Part shown: one piece after another, positions 1 through 5,232 of the stretch
How the letters are laid out: every line of letters begins with the position of its first letter
How positions within the stretch are numbered: position 1 is the first letter of the stretch
Assembly: GCA_003488105.1 (NCBI GenBank)
Contig: DNMS01000337.1
Span: 9,324-15,487 of the forward strand
Source of the DNA: Rhodospirillaceae bacterium
GTDB lineage: Bacteria > Pseudomonadota > Alphaproteobacteria > Rhodospirillales_A > Casp-alpha2
Length of the DNA: 6,164 nt
Direction: 5' to 3'
Program-made: the position numbers and the translations under genes
Notes under the pieces: generated by a model
Databases searched by the model: none
Told to the model about the DNA's origin: nothing
Seen by the model: the letters and a program-made list of their open reading frames with translations, nothing else

Positions 1-140
1 TCGCCCGCGGGCGTGCGCGCCCGGCGGGCCAGGATGCGATGGCCCTTTAGGATCAGCAGCAAGGCGGCCAGCGCCTCCGCCCCGCGGCCCCGTCTTTCGG
101 CGCGGCGGCGGCCGTCCGTGCCGGGCGCGGCCCGGGTCAT
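1..140 (-). CDS. yraN: YraN family (UPF0102) endonuclease-like protein, N-terminal part, cut by the window edge
   Basis: Only the first 46 codons are inside the window; the gene continues beyond position 1. The visible protein begins MTRAAPGTDG, then has an Arg-rich stretch, then the family's opening helix and strand: RGRGAEALAALLL, LKGHRILARR and ARTPAG. This matches the start of YraN/UPF0102 proteins, which have a restriction-endonuclease-like (PD-(D/E)XK) fold. In the family the next residues are the acidic G-E-I-D motif, and the cut falls at that Glu or Asp codon. The biological role of YraN is not established. The ATG at 140 overlaps the rsmI stop as ATGA, so translation is probably coupled. 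An AAGG stands directly against the ATG, too close to be a usual ribosome-binding site. Neighbouring rsmI and the LpoA-like gene support the assignment, since yraN belongs to this group in E. coli too. The call rests on a short fragment plus context. Confidence 0.85.
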   Translation of the reverse strand, partial: MTRAAPGTDGRRRAERRGRGAEALAALLLILKGHRILARRARTPAG

Positions 141-1078
141 CCTTGTTTGTACGCCGGGGCGCGGGCCCGTTTCAGCTCCAGCGCCCGGGCATAGACGGCC
201 TTGCGCGGTTGGCCCGTGCGTGCCGCGACCTCGGCGGCAGCATCCTTGACCGAGCCCTTGGCCAGGGCCTCGGTCAGCAAGGCGTCGATGTCGGCCGCCG
301 TCGCCGCCGCCTCGGCGCCGGGCGGGCCGGTGACGACGCAGATCTCGCCCCGGGGCGGGCCGGCCTCAGCATAATGGGCGGCCAGTTCGTCCAACGTGCC
401 GCGTCGAACTTCTTCGAATTTCTTGGTCAGCTCGCGGGCCACGGCGGCCGGGCGGGGGCCCAGGACCTGGGCCATGTCGGCCAGGGACGCGGCCAGGCGC
501 GGCCCCGATTCCATGAAGATAAGGGTCGCCGGCACGGCGGAGATTTCCGCCAGGGCCGTGCGCCGGGCCGCCCCCTTGGCGGGCAGGAAGCCCTGAAAGA
601 AGAAACGGTCCGTCGGCAGTCCCGACAGGGTCAGCGCCATCAGCGGCGCCGACGGTCCCGGCACGGCGGTCACGGCAACGCCTTCTTCGACACAGGCGGC
701 GACCAGTTTGTAACCCGGGTCGGAGACCAGGGGCGTGCCGGCGTCCGATACCAACGCCACGCTGCCGCCGCTTTTGATGCGTTCCATGATCTGCGGCCGG
801 CGGTGGGCCGCGTTGTGATCGTGATAGGCAAGCAGGCGGCCGCTGTCGCCGCGCTTGATGCCCAGGATCATCAGCAGCTTGCCGGTCACCCGGGTGTCCT
901 CGCAGGCGATCAGATCGGCGCGGGCGAGAACGTCGTGCGCCCGGGCGCTGATGTCTCCGGCGTTGCCGATGGGTGTCGAGACCAGATACAGTGCGGCCTC
1001 CAACGGGGCGCCGTCCGGCGCCCGCACGTCCTTGGCAGCAATTTCCGGCGGATCATCGGATGAAGATGAACAGGTCAT
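137..1078 (-). CDS. rsmI: 16S rRNA (cytidine(1402)-2'-O)-methyltransferase RsmI
   Basis: This cytoplasmic enzyme uses S-adenosylmethionine to methylate the ribose 2'-OH of C1402 in the decoding centre of 16S rRNA. The 313-residue protein has the tetrapyrrole-methylase-type fold with all family motifs: STPIGN (34-39), EDTR (60-63), SDAGTPLVSDPG (111-122), VPGPSAP (139-145), ELTKKFEE (216-223) and RGEICVVTGP (243-252). A helical C-terminal domain (about 265-305) carries the basic RsmI tail. The conserved core begins only at about residue 30, so residues 1-28, rich in Ser, Asp and Ala, are an extension. The ATG at 1078 has an AAAGGG at 1091-1096, 12 bases upstream, which is a rather long spacing. 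A GTG at 1027 is an alternative start giving 296 residues, but its AAGGA sits almost on the codon. With the ATG, the 5' end overlaps the divergent lipoprotein gene by 19 bp. The frame stays open upstream to 1279, but that part has no family resemblance. yraN follows with an ATGA overlap. Confidence 0.96.
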   Translation of the reverse strand: MTCSSSSDDPPEIAAKDVRAPDGAPLEAALYLVSTPIGNAGDISARAHDVLARADLIACEDTRVTGKLLMILGIKRGDSGRLLAYHDHNAAHRRPQIMERIKSGGSVALVSDAGTPLVSDPGYKLVAACVEEGVAVTAVPGPSAPLMALTLSGLPTDRFFFQGFLPAKGAARRTALAEISAVPATLIFMESGPRLAASLADMAQVLGPRPAAVARELTKKFEEVRRGTLDELAAHYAEAGPPRGEICVVTGPPGAEAAATAADIDALLTEALAKGSVKDAAAEVAARTGQPRKAVYARALELKRARAPAYKQG

Positions 1079-2499
1079 ATTCGCAAAACGCCCTTTCGCG
1101 CCCGGCCCTGGCCGTGATCGCCCTGGCCGTGCTGCTGCCGTTGTTGGCCGCGTGCCAATCATCGTCATTCGGCGGGTTAATTCAAGGCGGCAAGTCCAAG
1201 TCGGAGGCGCCGTCCCGGCCCATCGTCTCGGGTCCGCGCACGCCGCCGCCGCCGACCTATGCGGTGACGCCGGTGCCACGCCCGGCCCCGCCGCCCCTGA
1301 CCCAGCCCGCCCCGGCGGAACCGGCCCAGGCCCAGACCACGACCATCACCGCCCCCGACGACGGCGCGGTCCGGGTCGCCCTGCTGTTGCCGCTGTCGGG
1401 GCAGAACGCGGGCGTCGGCCAGGCGCTGCTGAACGCGGCGCAGATGGCGCTGTTTTCCTTCGCCGACGACAAGTTCAAGCTTTTGACCCACGACACCCGC
1501 GGCACGCCCGAAGGGGCGGCCGAGGCGGCGCAGCTCGCGATCGGCGACGGGGCGCGGATGATCCTGGGCCCGCTGCTGTCGGCCAACGTGCGCGGGGCCG
1601 CCGCCGTCGCGCGCCAGGCCGGGGTGCCGGTGGTGGCTTTTTCCTCGGACCGTTCGGTCGCCGGTGACGGGGTTTTTACCCTCGGCTTTTTGCCCCGCGC
1701 CCAGGTCGCGCGGGTGATCTCCTTCGCCCGTGAACGGGGGGTCGTGCGGTTCGCGGCCATGGCGCCGGACAATGCCTATGGCCGCACGGTGTTGGATGCC
1801 TTCAAGGCCGCCGTCGGCCGCGCCGGCGGCGAGATCGCCCGGCTTGAGGTTTATAGCCCCGACGCCGACGATTTCTCCGCCGTGGTCCGCGACATGGCCG
1901 ATTACGAATTCCGCCGCCAGACCCTGCTTAACCAGAAGAAGGAGCTGGAGGGCAAGGAGGACGAGGTGTCCAAGGCGGCCCTGGCGCGCCTGGAAAATCT
2001 CCAGACCATGGGCGACCTGCCCTATGACGCGCTTCTGGTCGCCGACGGCGGCAAGCGTCTGCAGGCGATCGCGGCCTTGCTGCCGTTCTACGACATCGAC
2101 CCCAACAAGGTGCGGATGCTCGGCACCGGACAATGGGACGAGCCGGGCATTGGCGCCGAGCCGGCCCTGGTCGGCGGCTGGTACGCCGCCCCGCCGCCGG
2201 GCCCGCGCGCCGGGTTCGAAAAGGAATATCAGGACGTTTACGGTGAAGCGCCGCCGCGGCTTGCGACCATCGCCTATGACGCGGCCGCACTTGCCGCCGT
2301 GCTGGCCCAATTGCCCGGGCCCGACCGGTTTACGGCCAAACTGATCGCCAATCCCAACGGCTTCGCCGGGCGCGACGGCATCTTCCGCTTCCTGCCCGAC
2401 GGCACCTCGGAACGGGGCCTTGCCATTCTTCAGGTCCGCCAGCGCGGCGCGGTGGTCATCGACAAGGCGCCGGCGACCTTCCAGGCGATCACCAATTAG
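1060..2499 (+). CDS. LpoA-like penicillin-binding protein activator; lipoprotein with periplasmic-binding-protein fold
   Basis: The 479-residue product is a probable outer-membrane lipoprotein. A short basic N-terminus and hydrophobic stretch (15-30) end in the lipobox LAAC, with the lipidated Cys at 32. Residues 51-91 form a Pro/Ala-rich linker (TPPPPTY, PRPAPPPL). From about 104 the protein is a type I periplasmic binding domain: VRVALLLPLSG (104-114), ARMILGPLLS (165-174), VPVVAFSSD (189-197) and APDNAYGRTVLDAF (235-248). A charged helical segment (about 283-318, including LLNQKKELEGKEDE) lies between the lobes. The C-terminus has TIAYDAAALAAVL (403-415) and GRDGIFRF (437-444). In E. coli LpoA stimulates the peptidoglycan synthase PBP1A from the outer membrane. 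That work for this homologue is inferred only. The E. coli protein also has an N-terminal TPR-like domain, and here there is only the linker. ATG 1060 is chosen because it gives a compact signal peptide; ATG 1066 is equally possible. An ABC-transporter binding lipoprotein is the alternative, but there are no transporter genes beside it and rsmI/yraN are. Confidence 0.88.
   Translation: MKMNRSYSQNALSRPALAVIALAVLLPLLAACQSSSFGGLIQGGKSKSEAPSRPIVSGPRTPPPPTYAVTPVPRPAPPPLTQPAPAEPAQAQTTTITAPDDGAVRVALLLPLSGQNAGVGQALLNAAQMALFSFADDKFKLLTHDTRGTPEGAAEAAQLAIGDGARMILGPLLSANVRGAAAVARQAGVPVVAFSSDRSVAGDGVFTLGFLPRAQVARVISFARERGVVRFAAMAPDNAYGRTVLDAFKAAVGRAGGEIARLEVYSPDADDFSAVVRDMADYEFRRQTLLNQKKELEGKEDEVSKAALARLENLQTMGDLPYDALLVADGGKRLQAIAALLPFYDIDPNKVRMLGTGQWDEPGIGAEPALVGGWYAAPPPGPRAGFEKEYQDVYGEAPPRLATIAYDAAALAAVLAQLPGPDRFTAKLIANPNGFAGRDGIFRFLPDGTSERGLAILQVRQRGAVVIDKAPATFQAITN
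1158..1185 (-). promoter_or_regulatory. Candidate promoter for rsmI inside the lipoprotein coding sequence
   Basis: Reading on the minus strand there is TTGAAT (1185-1180), a 16-base spacer, and GATGAT (1163-1158). Each box matches four of six sigma-70 consensus positions. Transcription would begin near 1151, leaving a leader of roughly 70 bases before the rsmI ATG. The sites fall in the most A+T-rich patch of the 5' part of the lipoprotein gene, where codons such as TCA and TTA are used. Sequence likeness alone supports it, so it is a weak call. Confidence 0.22.
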
Positions 2500-2516
2500 C
2501 GAACCGGCAGACCCGA

Positions 2517-3668
2517 TTACGTCGCCAGCAGTGACGCCAGCAGGCTGTTGAGCCGAAGGCGCCCCTCGGCGGTGGCGGCGATGCGGGTTTTGTCCAGGTC
2601 CACGTAACCGGCACCGACCGCATAGGCCAGCTTCGACGGATTGATCAGGGTCAGCACGTCGCGCCCGGCCTGGGCCTGAAAACGGGCACGGTCGATGCCC
2701 TCGGTCAGGCGCAGGCCCATGATGACGCGCTCTTCCGCGCGGTCGCCGTCGTCCAGAAGCCGCCTTTTGGCCGTACCGTGGCCCTTGGATTCGACCAGGC
2801 TCAGCCAGCGTTCGGGGCTATGGACCTGATGGGTGCCCCAGTCCCGGACCGCGCCGTCGTCCGTCAGGGCCAGGCGGCCGTGCGCCCCGGGCCCGACGCC
2901 GACATAATCCCAGCCGCGCCAGATGTTCAGGTTGTGGCGGCATTCGTGGCCCGGGCGGGCATGGTTGGAAATCTCATAGGCCGGCAGGCCGGCTTCGCCC
3001 AGAACCTCTTGCGTGATGTCGAACAGGGCCGCGCCCAATTCACCCTCGGCGGCCTTCACGCCGTCCTTGTGGAAGGGCGTGCCGGATTCGATGGTCAATT
3101 GATAGAACGACAGGTGCGGCCCGGCGAAGGTCAGGGCTTCCCGCAGTTCTTGGCGCCATTTATCCTTTGTTTGCTCTGGCCTTGCGTAAATAAGATCAAA
3201 CGAGAATTCTTCAAAATGATCGCGCGCCCCGGCCAGGGCCCGGCGCGCGGCCTGGGCATCATGGCGGCGGCCGAGGGCGGAAAGCGCCGCATCGTCGAAG
3301 GACTGCACGCCGACCGACAGCCGCGTCACCCCGGCGGCCTTGAGGTCGGGAAAGGCCGCGATTTCCGCGCTCGACGGATTGGCTTCCAGGCTGACTTCCA
3401 GATCCCCGGCACAGGGCCACAGATCCCGGATGCCCTGGATCACGGCGGCCACGGTTTCCGGTGTCATCAGCGACGGCGTGCCGCCGCCGAAAAACACGGT
3501 GGTCACGGTGCGGTCTTGGGTATCCGCCGCGTAATGGGCCAGGTCGGCGATCAGGGCCCGGGCCCAACGCGCCTGGTCAACCGCGTCCTGGACGTGGCTG
3601 TTGAAGTCGCAATAGGGGCATTTGGATTCGCAGAACGGCCAATGCACGTAGACGCCGAAGGGGGTCAT
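2517..3668 (-). CDS. hemW: HemW, radical SAM haem chaperone (HemN-like family)
   Basis: HemW is a radical-SAM protein that binds haem and is thought to deliver it to respiratory enzymes; it was long annotated as oxygen-independent coproporphyrinogen III oxidase. The 383-residue length is usual. The iron-sulphur motif is C13-ESK-C17-PY-C20 followed by D-F. Phe at 22, where true HemN has a fourth Cys, and the absence of HemN's extra N-terminal segment mark it as HemW. Further motifs are GGGTPS (61-66), EANPSS (95-100), RLSVGVQSF (116-124), YEISNHARPG (231-240) and GVGPGAHGR (257-265), then the C-terminal winged-helix-like HemN_C region. The HemW-typical HNxxYW motif reads HNLNIW (245-250), and the loop after DLIY reads ARPEQT rather than the more usual Pro-Gly-Gln-Thr form. 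The ATG lies 10 bp after the rdgB stop, with no strong ribosome-binding site, so coupling to rdgB is likely. The frame is open far upstream within rdgB, but family homology begins at this Met (MTPFGVYVHWPFC). Confidence 0.95.
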   Translation of the reverse strand: MTPFGVYVHWPFCESKCPYCDFNSHVQDAVDQARWARALIADLAHYAADTQDRTVTTVFFGGGTPSLMTPETVAAVIQGIRDLWPCAGDLEVSLEANPSSAEIAAFPDLKAAGVTRLSVGVQSFDDAALSALGRRHDAQAARRALAGARDHFEEFSFDLIYARPEQTKDKWRQELREALTFAGPHLSFYQLTIESGTPFHKDGVKAAEGELGAALFDITQEVLGEAGLPAYEISNHARPGHECRHNLNIWRGWDYVGVGPGAHGRLALTDDGAVRDWGTHQVHSPERWLSLVESKGHGTAKRRLLDDGDRAEERVIMGLRLTEGIDRARFQAQAGRDVLTLINPSKLAYAVGAGYVDLDKTRIAATAEGRLRLNSLLASLLAT

Positions 3669-3678
3669 CGCGGCGGGG

Positions 3679-4284
3679 TCAGCCCCGGCCCTTGAAACAG
3701 GCCGCGACCAGCTGTTCGAAGGCATGGGCGCGGTGGCTGATGTGGTGCTTGGCGGCGGGCTCCATCTCGGCGAAGGTGATGAAATAGCCCTCGGGCTGGA
3801 AGATCGGATCGTAGCCGAAGCCCTTATCGCCCGTGGGCGGCCAGACGATGTCGCCGTCGACCCGGCCCTCGAATACTTCCGACGTCCCGTCGGGCCAGGC
3901 CAGGGCCAGGGCGCAGACGAAGTGCGCCCGCCGGTCCTCGGATTCCAGGACCAGTTCCCAAACCCGCGCCATGGCTTCGTTGAAATCCTTCTCGGGCCCG
4001 GCCCAGCGCGCCGAATGAATGCCGGGGGCCCCGCCCAGGGCATCGACGGCAAGGCCCGAATCGTCGGCCAGGGCCGGCAGGCCGGAGGCATCGGCGGCGG
4101 CCCGCGCCTTGATCAGGGCGTTGGCCTTGAACGTGTCGCCGTCTTCGACGGGTTCCGGCAGGCCCAAATCGCCTGCCGAGGTTACGGCAACCCCGAAGGG
4201 CGTCAGCAGATCGCTGATTTCGCGCAGTTTGCCCGGGTTGTGTGTGGCGATGACCAGTTGGTCTTCCGTGAACGCCCGGGCCAT
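3679..4284 (-). CDS. rdgB: RdgB/HAM1 family XTP/dITP pyrophosphatase
   Basis: The enzyme hydrolyses non-canonical purine nucleoside triphosphates (dITP, ITP, XTP) to monophosphate and pyrophosphate in the cytoplasm, keeping deaminated bases out of DNA and RNA. The 201-residue length is normal. All motifs are present: nucleotide-binding ATHNPGK (13-19), [10 protein letters not shown] (47-56), ADDSGL (73-78, carrying the metal/catalytic Asp residues), GIHSARWAG (88-96), GFGYDPIF (155-162) and [10 protein letters not shown] (179-188, the base-recognition Lys/SHR element). The ATG at 4284 follows the rph stop by only 4 bp. A GGA within the last rph codons lies 8 bases upstream of it and is a modest ribosome-binding site. 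It is the middle gene of rph-rdgB-hemW, and the rph-rdgB pairing is common in proteobacteria. No residue expected for activity appears to be missing. Confidence 0.97.
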   Translation of the reverse strand: MARAFTEDQLVIATHNPGKLREISDLLTPFGVAVTSAGDLGLPEPVEDGDTFKANALIKARAAADASGLPALADDSGLAVDALGGAPGIHSARWAGPEKDFNEAMARVWELVLESEDRRAHFVCALALAWPDGTSEVFEGRVDGDIVWPPTGDKGFGYDPIFQPEGYFITFAEMEPAAKHHISHRAHAFEQLVAACFKGRG

Positions 4285-4288
4285 GCCG

Positions 4289-5008
4289 CTATTCCAATCC
4301 GATGGCCCGGCGTTGCGCCTGGCATAATTCGTCGACGCCCTTGCGGGCCAGGGCCATCAGGTCGTCGAACTGGGCCGGGGAAAACGGCGCGTCTTCGGCC
4401 GTGCCCTGGATTTCCACGATGCCGCCGCGCCCGGTGAACACGAAGTTGGCGTCGGCCTGGGCCGAGGAATCCTCGGCGTAATCGAGATCGAGAACCTGCG
4501 TGTCCTTGAAGATGCCGCAGGACACGGCGGCGACCTGATCGGTCAGCGGAATGGCTTTCATCAGGCCGAGGTCGACGCAGCGCTGAAACGCCAGGTGCAG
4601 CGCCACGTAGGCGCCGGTGATCGAGGCCGTGCGGGTGCCGCCGTCGGCCTGGATCACGTCGCAGTCCAGACGCACCTGAATTTCGCCCATGGCCTTCAGG
4701 TCGGTGATCGCGCGCAAGCTGCGGCCGATCAGGCGCTGAATTTCCTGGGTCCGGCCCGATTGCGCGCCGCGCGCGGCCTCACGGTTGGTGCGGCTGTGGG
4801 TCGACCGCGGCAGCATGCCGTATTCGGCCGTGACCCAGCCCTTGCCGGAATCGCGCATCCAGCCGGGCACCCGTTCCTCCACCGTGGCGGCGCAGAGCAC
4901 ATGGGTTTCGCCGAACCGTGCCATGCACGATCCTTCGGCATACTTGGCGTATCCCGGCTCCAGCACGATATCGCGCAACTGATCGGCGGCGCGGCCCGAT
5001 GGTCTCAT
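4289..5008 (-). CDS. rph: Ribonuclease PH
   Basis: RNase PH is a phosphate-dependent 3'-to-5' exoribonuclease that trims the 3' ends of tRNA precursors and releases nucleoside diphosphates; it works as a ring of dimers in the cytoplasm. The 239-residue length is normal. Visible motifs are MRPSGR at the start, [12 protein letters not shown] (30-41), [12 protein letters not shown] (85-96, with the phosphate-binding Arg86), [16 protein letters not shown] (117-132, with Thr125 and Arg126 of the active site) and LDLDYAEDS (173-181) with the conserved acidic pair Asp180 and Asp186. The ATG at 5008 is fixed by the family start MRPSGRA and by a GGGGGAA ribosome-binding site at 5016-5022. The frame stays open upstream to 5260 but that part has no family resemblance. 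It is the first gene of the rph-rdgB-hemW operon and divergent from hrcA. The C-terminus is complete, unlike the frameshifted rph of E. coli K-12. Confidence 0.97.
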   Translation of the reverse strand: MRPSGRAADQLRDIVLEPGYAKYAEGSCMARFGETHVLCAATVEERVPGWMRDSGKGWVTAEYGMLPRSTHSRTNREAARGAQSGRTQEIQRLIGRSLRAITDLKAMGEIQVRLDCDVIQADGGTRTASITGAYVALHLAFQRCVDLGLMKAIPLTDQVAAVSCGIFKDTQVLDLDYAEDSSAQADANFVFTGRGGIVEIQGTAEDAPFSPAQFDDLMALARKGVDELCQAQRRAIGLE

Positions 5009-5015
5009 ATATGAA

Positions 5016-5022
5016 TTCCCCC
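5016..5022 (-). promoter_or_regulatory. Ribosome-binding site of rph
   Basis: GGGGGAA on the minus strand ends 7 bases before the ATG at 5008. It decides the rph start against longer readings of the open frame and is the clearest Shine-Dalgarno-like site in the window. Confidence 0.7.
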
Positions 5023-5043
5023 ATAGATGGTCTACTGGGCCAG

Positions 5044-5072
5044 ACCCTAGCCCCGGCGGGCGGCCCGGTAAA
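5044..5072 (-). promoter_or_regulatory. Weak candidate promoter for rph-rdgB-hemW
   Basis: On the minus strand TTTACC (5072-5067) and TAGGGT (5049-5044) are spaced by 17 bases. They match four and three of six consensus positions. Transcription would start near 5037, a leader of about 30 bases. The spacing and position are right but the boxes are poor, so this is only a suggestion. Confidence 0.18.
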
Positions 5073-5097
5073 CCCGGCAATTGGTCGAGGGTCCCCG

Positions 5098-5127
5098 GCC
5101 GGGTCCGGGAAAGATACCCGGCCCGGC
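5098..5127. repeat. G+C-rich inverted repeat (hairpin) in the hrcA/rph intergenic region
   Basis: GCCGGG (5098-5103) pairs with CCCGGC (5122-5127) and CCGGG (5105-5109) with CCCGG (5117-5121). T5104 is bulged and the loop is AAAGATA (5110-5116), giving 11 G-C pairs. There is no run of T after it on the plus strand, so it does not look like an intrinsic terminator. It could be a leader structure of either transcript or a protein site, or a product of high G+C content. Confidence 0.55.
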
Positions 5128-5132
5128 AGCCA

Positions 5133-5161
5133 TTGCGCTCCGGCGGTCCGGCGACTAAATT
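5133..5161 (+). promoter_or_regulatory. Weak sigma-70-type candidate promoter for hrcA
   Basis: TTGCGC (5133-5138), a 17-base spacer and TAAATT (5156-5161) match three and four of six consensus positions. The start would be near 5168, leaving about 65 bases before the hrcA ATG. The ideal spacing and local A+T richness favour it; the poor -35 box does not. Confidence 0.2.
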
Positions 5162-5180
5162 CCGCGCAAGCCCGAATTTC

Positions 5181-5209
5181 ATTGAAACCTCATGTCCGCG
5201 ACCCTGATC
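5181..5209 (+). promoter_or_regulatory. Candidate heat-shock (sigma-32-type) promoter for hrcA
   Basis: ATTGAAA (5181-5187) is followed after 14 bases by CCCTGATC (5202-5209). This resembles the E. coli sigma-32 pattern CTTGAAA, 13-14 bases, CCCCATNT. Transcription would begin near 5216, leaving a leader of only about 17 bases before the hrcA ATG. The -10 match is partial. Heat-shock control of hrcA would fit its role, but this is sequence likeness only. Confidence 0.3.
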
Positions 5210-5232
5210 CGACCGCAGACTGAAACTTGGCC

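Larger units (their letters stand above)
5009..5232. promoter_or_regulatory. Divergent control region between rph and hrcA
   Basis: These 224 bp are the only sizeable non-coding stretch in the window and must hold the promoters of both the rph-rdgB-hemW operon and hrcA. The middle (about 5040-5150) is very G+C-rich with several short inverted repeats, including a strong hairpin at 5098-5127 and a weaker long-range pairing of GACCCT (5043-5048) with AGGGTC (5088-5093). The hrcA-proximal part (5155-5190) is richer in A+T. I read both strands for the CIRCE operator (TTAGCACTC, nine bases, GAGTGCTAA) and did not find it. I found no convincing small gene and no T-run terminator. Confidence 0.75.

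Noticed and set aside
1032..1061. TTGGCA (1032-1037) as a -35 box for the lipoprotein gene
   Set aside because: The -35 box is good, but the only -10 candidate at a workable spacing (TCGGAT, 1056-1061) is weak and would start transcription after the ATG at 1060.
143..1063. Long open frame of 306 codons on the plus strand across rsmI
   Set aside because: It is antisense to a gene with every RsmI motif. The product is rich in Gly, Arg and Gln without recognisable domains, as expected for a shadow frame in high-G+C DNA.
1177..2310. Open frame of 377 codons on the minus strand across the lipoprotein gene
   Set aside because: The sense strand encodes a clear lipoprotein with signal peptide and binding-protein domain. 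The antisense product is low-complexity Arg/Gly-rich sequence with no motif.
2778..3695. Open frame of 305 codons on the plus strand across hemW
   Set aside because: It mirrors hemW, which has its full radical-SAM motif set. The antisense product shows no domain, and its likely start has no ribosome-binding site.
3892..3914. Short tandem-like GGCCAGG repetition
   Set aside because: It lies inside rdgB and encodes the Ala-Leu-Ala-Leu-Ala strand of the protein, so coding with G+C-rich codons explains it.
4918..5223. Possible small gene on the plus strand ending in the hrcA/rph gap
   Set aside because: Its first third is antisense to conserved rph sequence, it lacks a recognisable domain, and no ribosome-binding site supports it.
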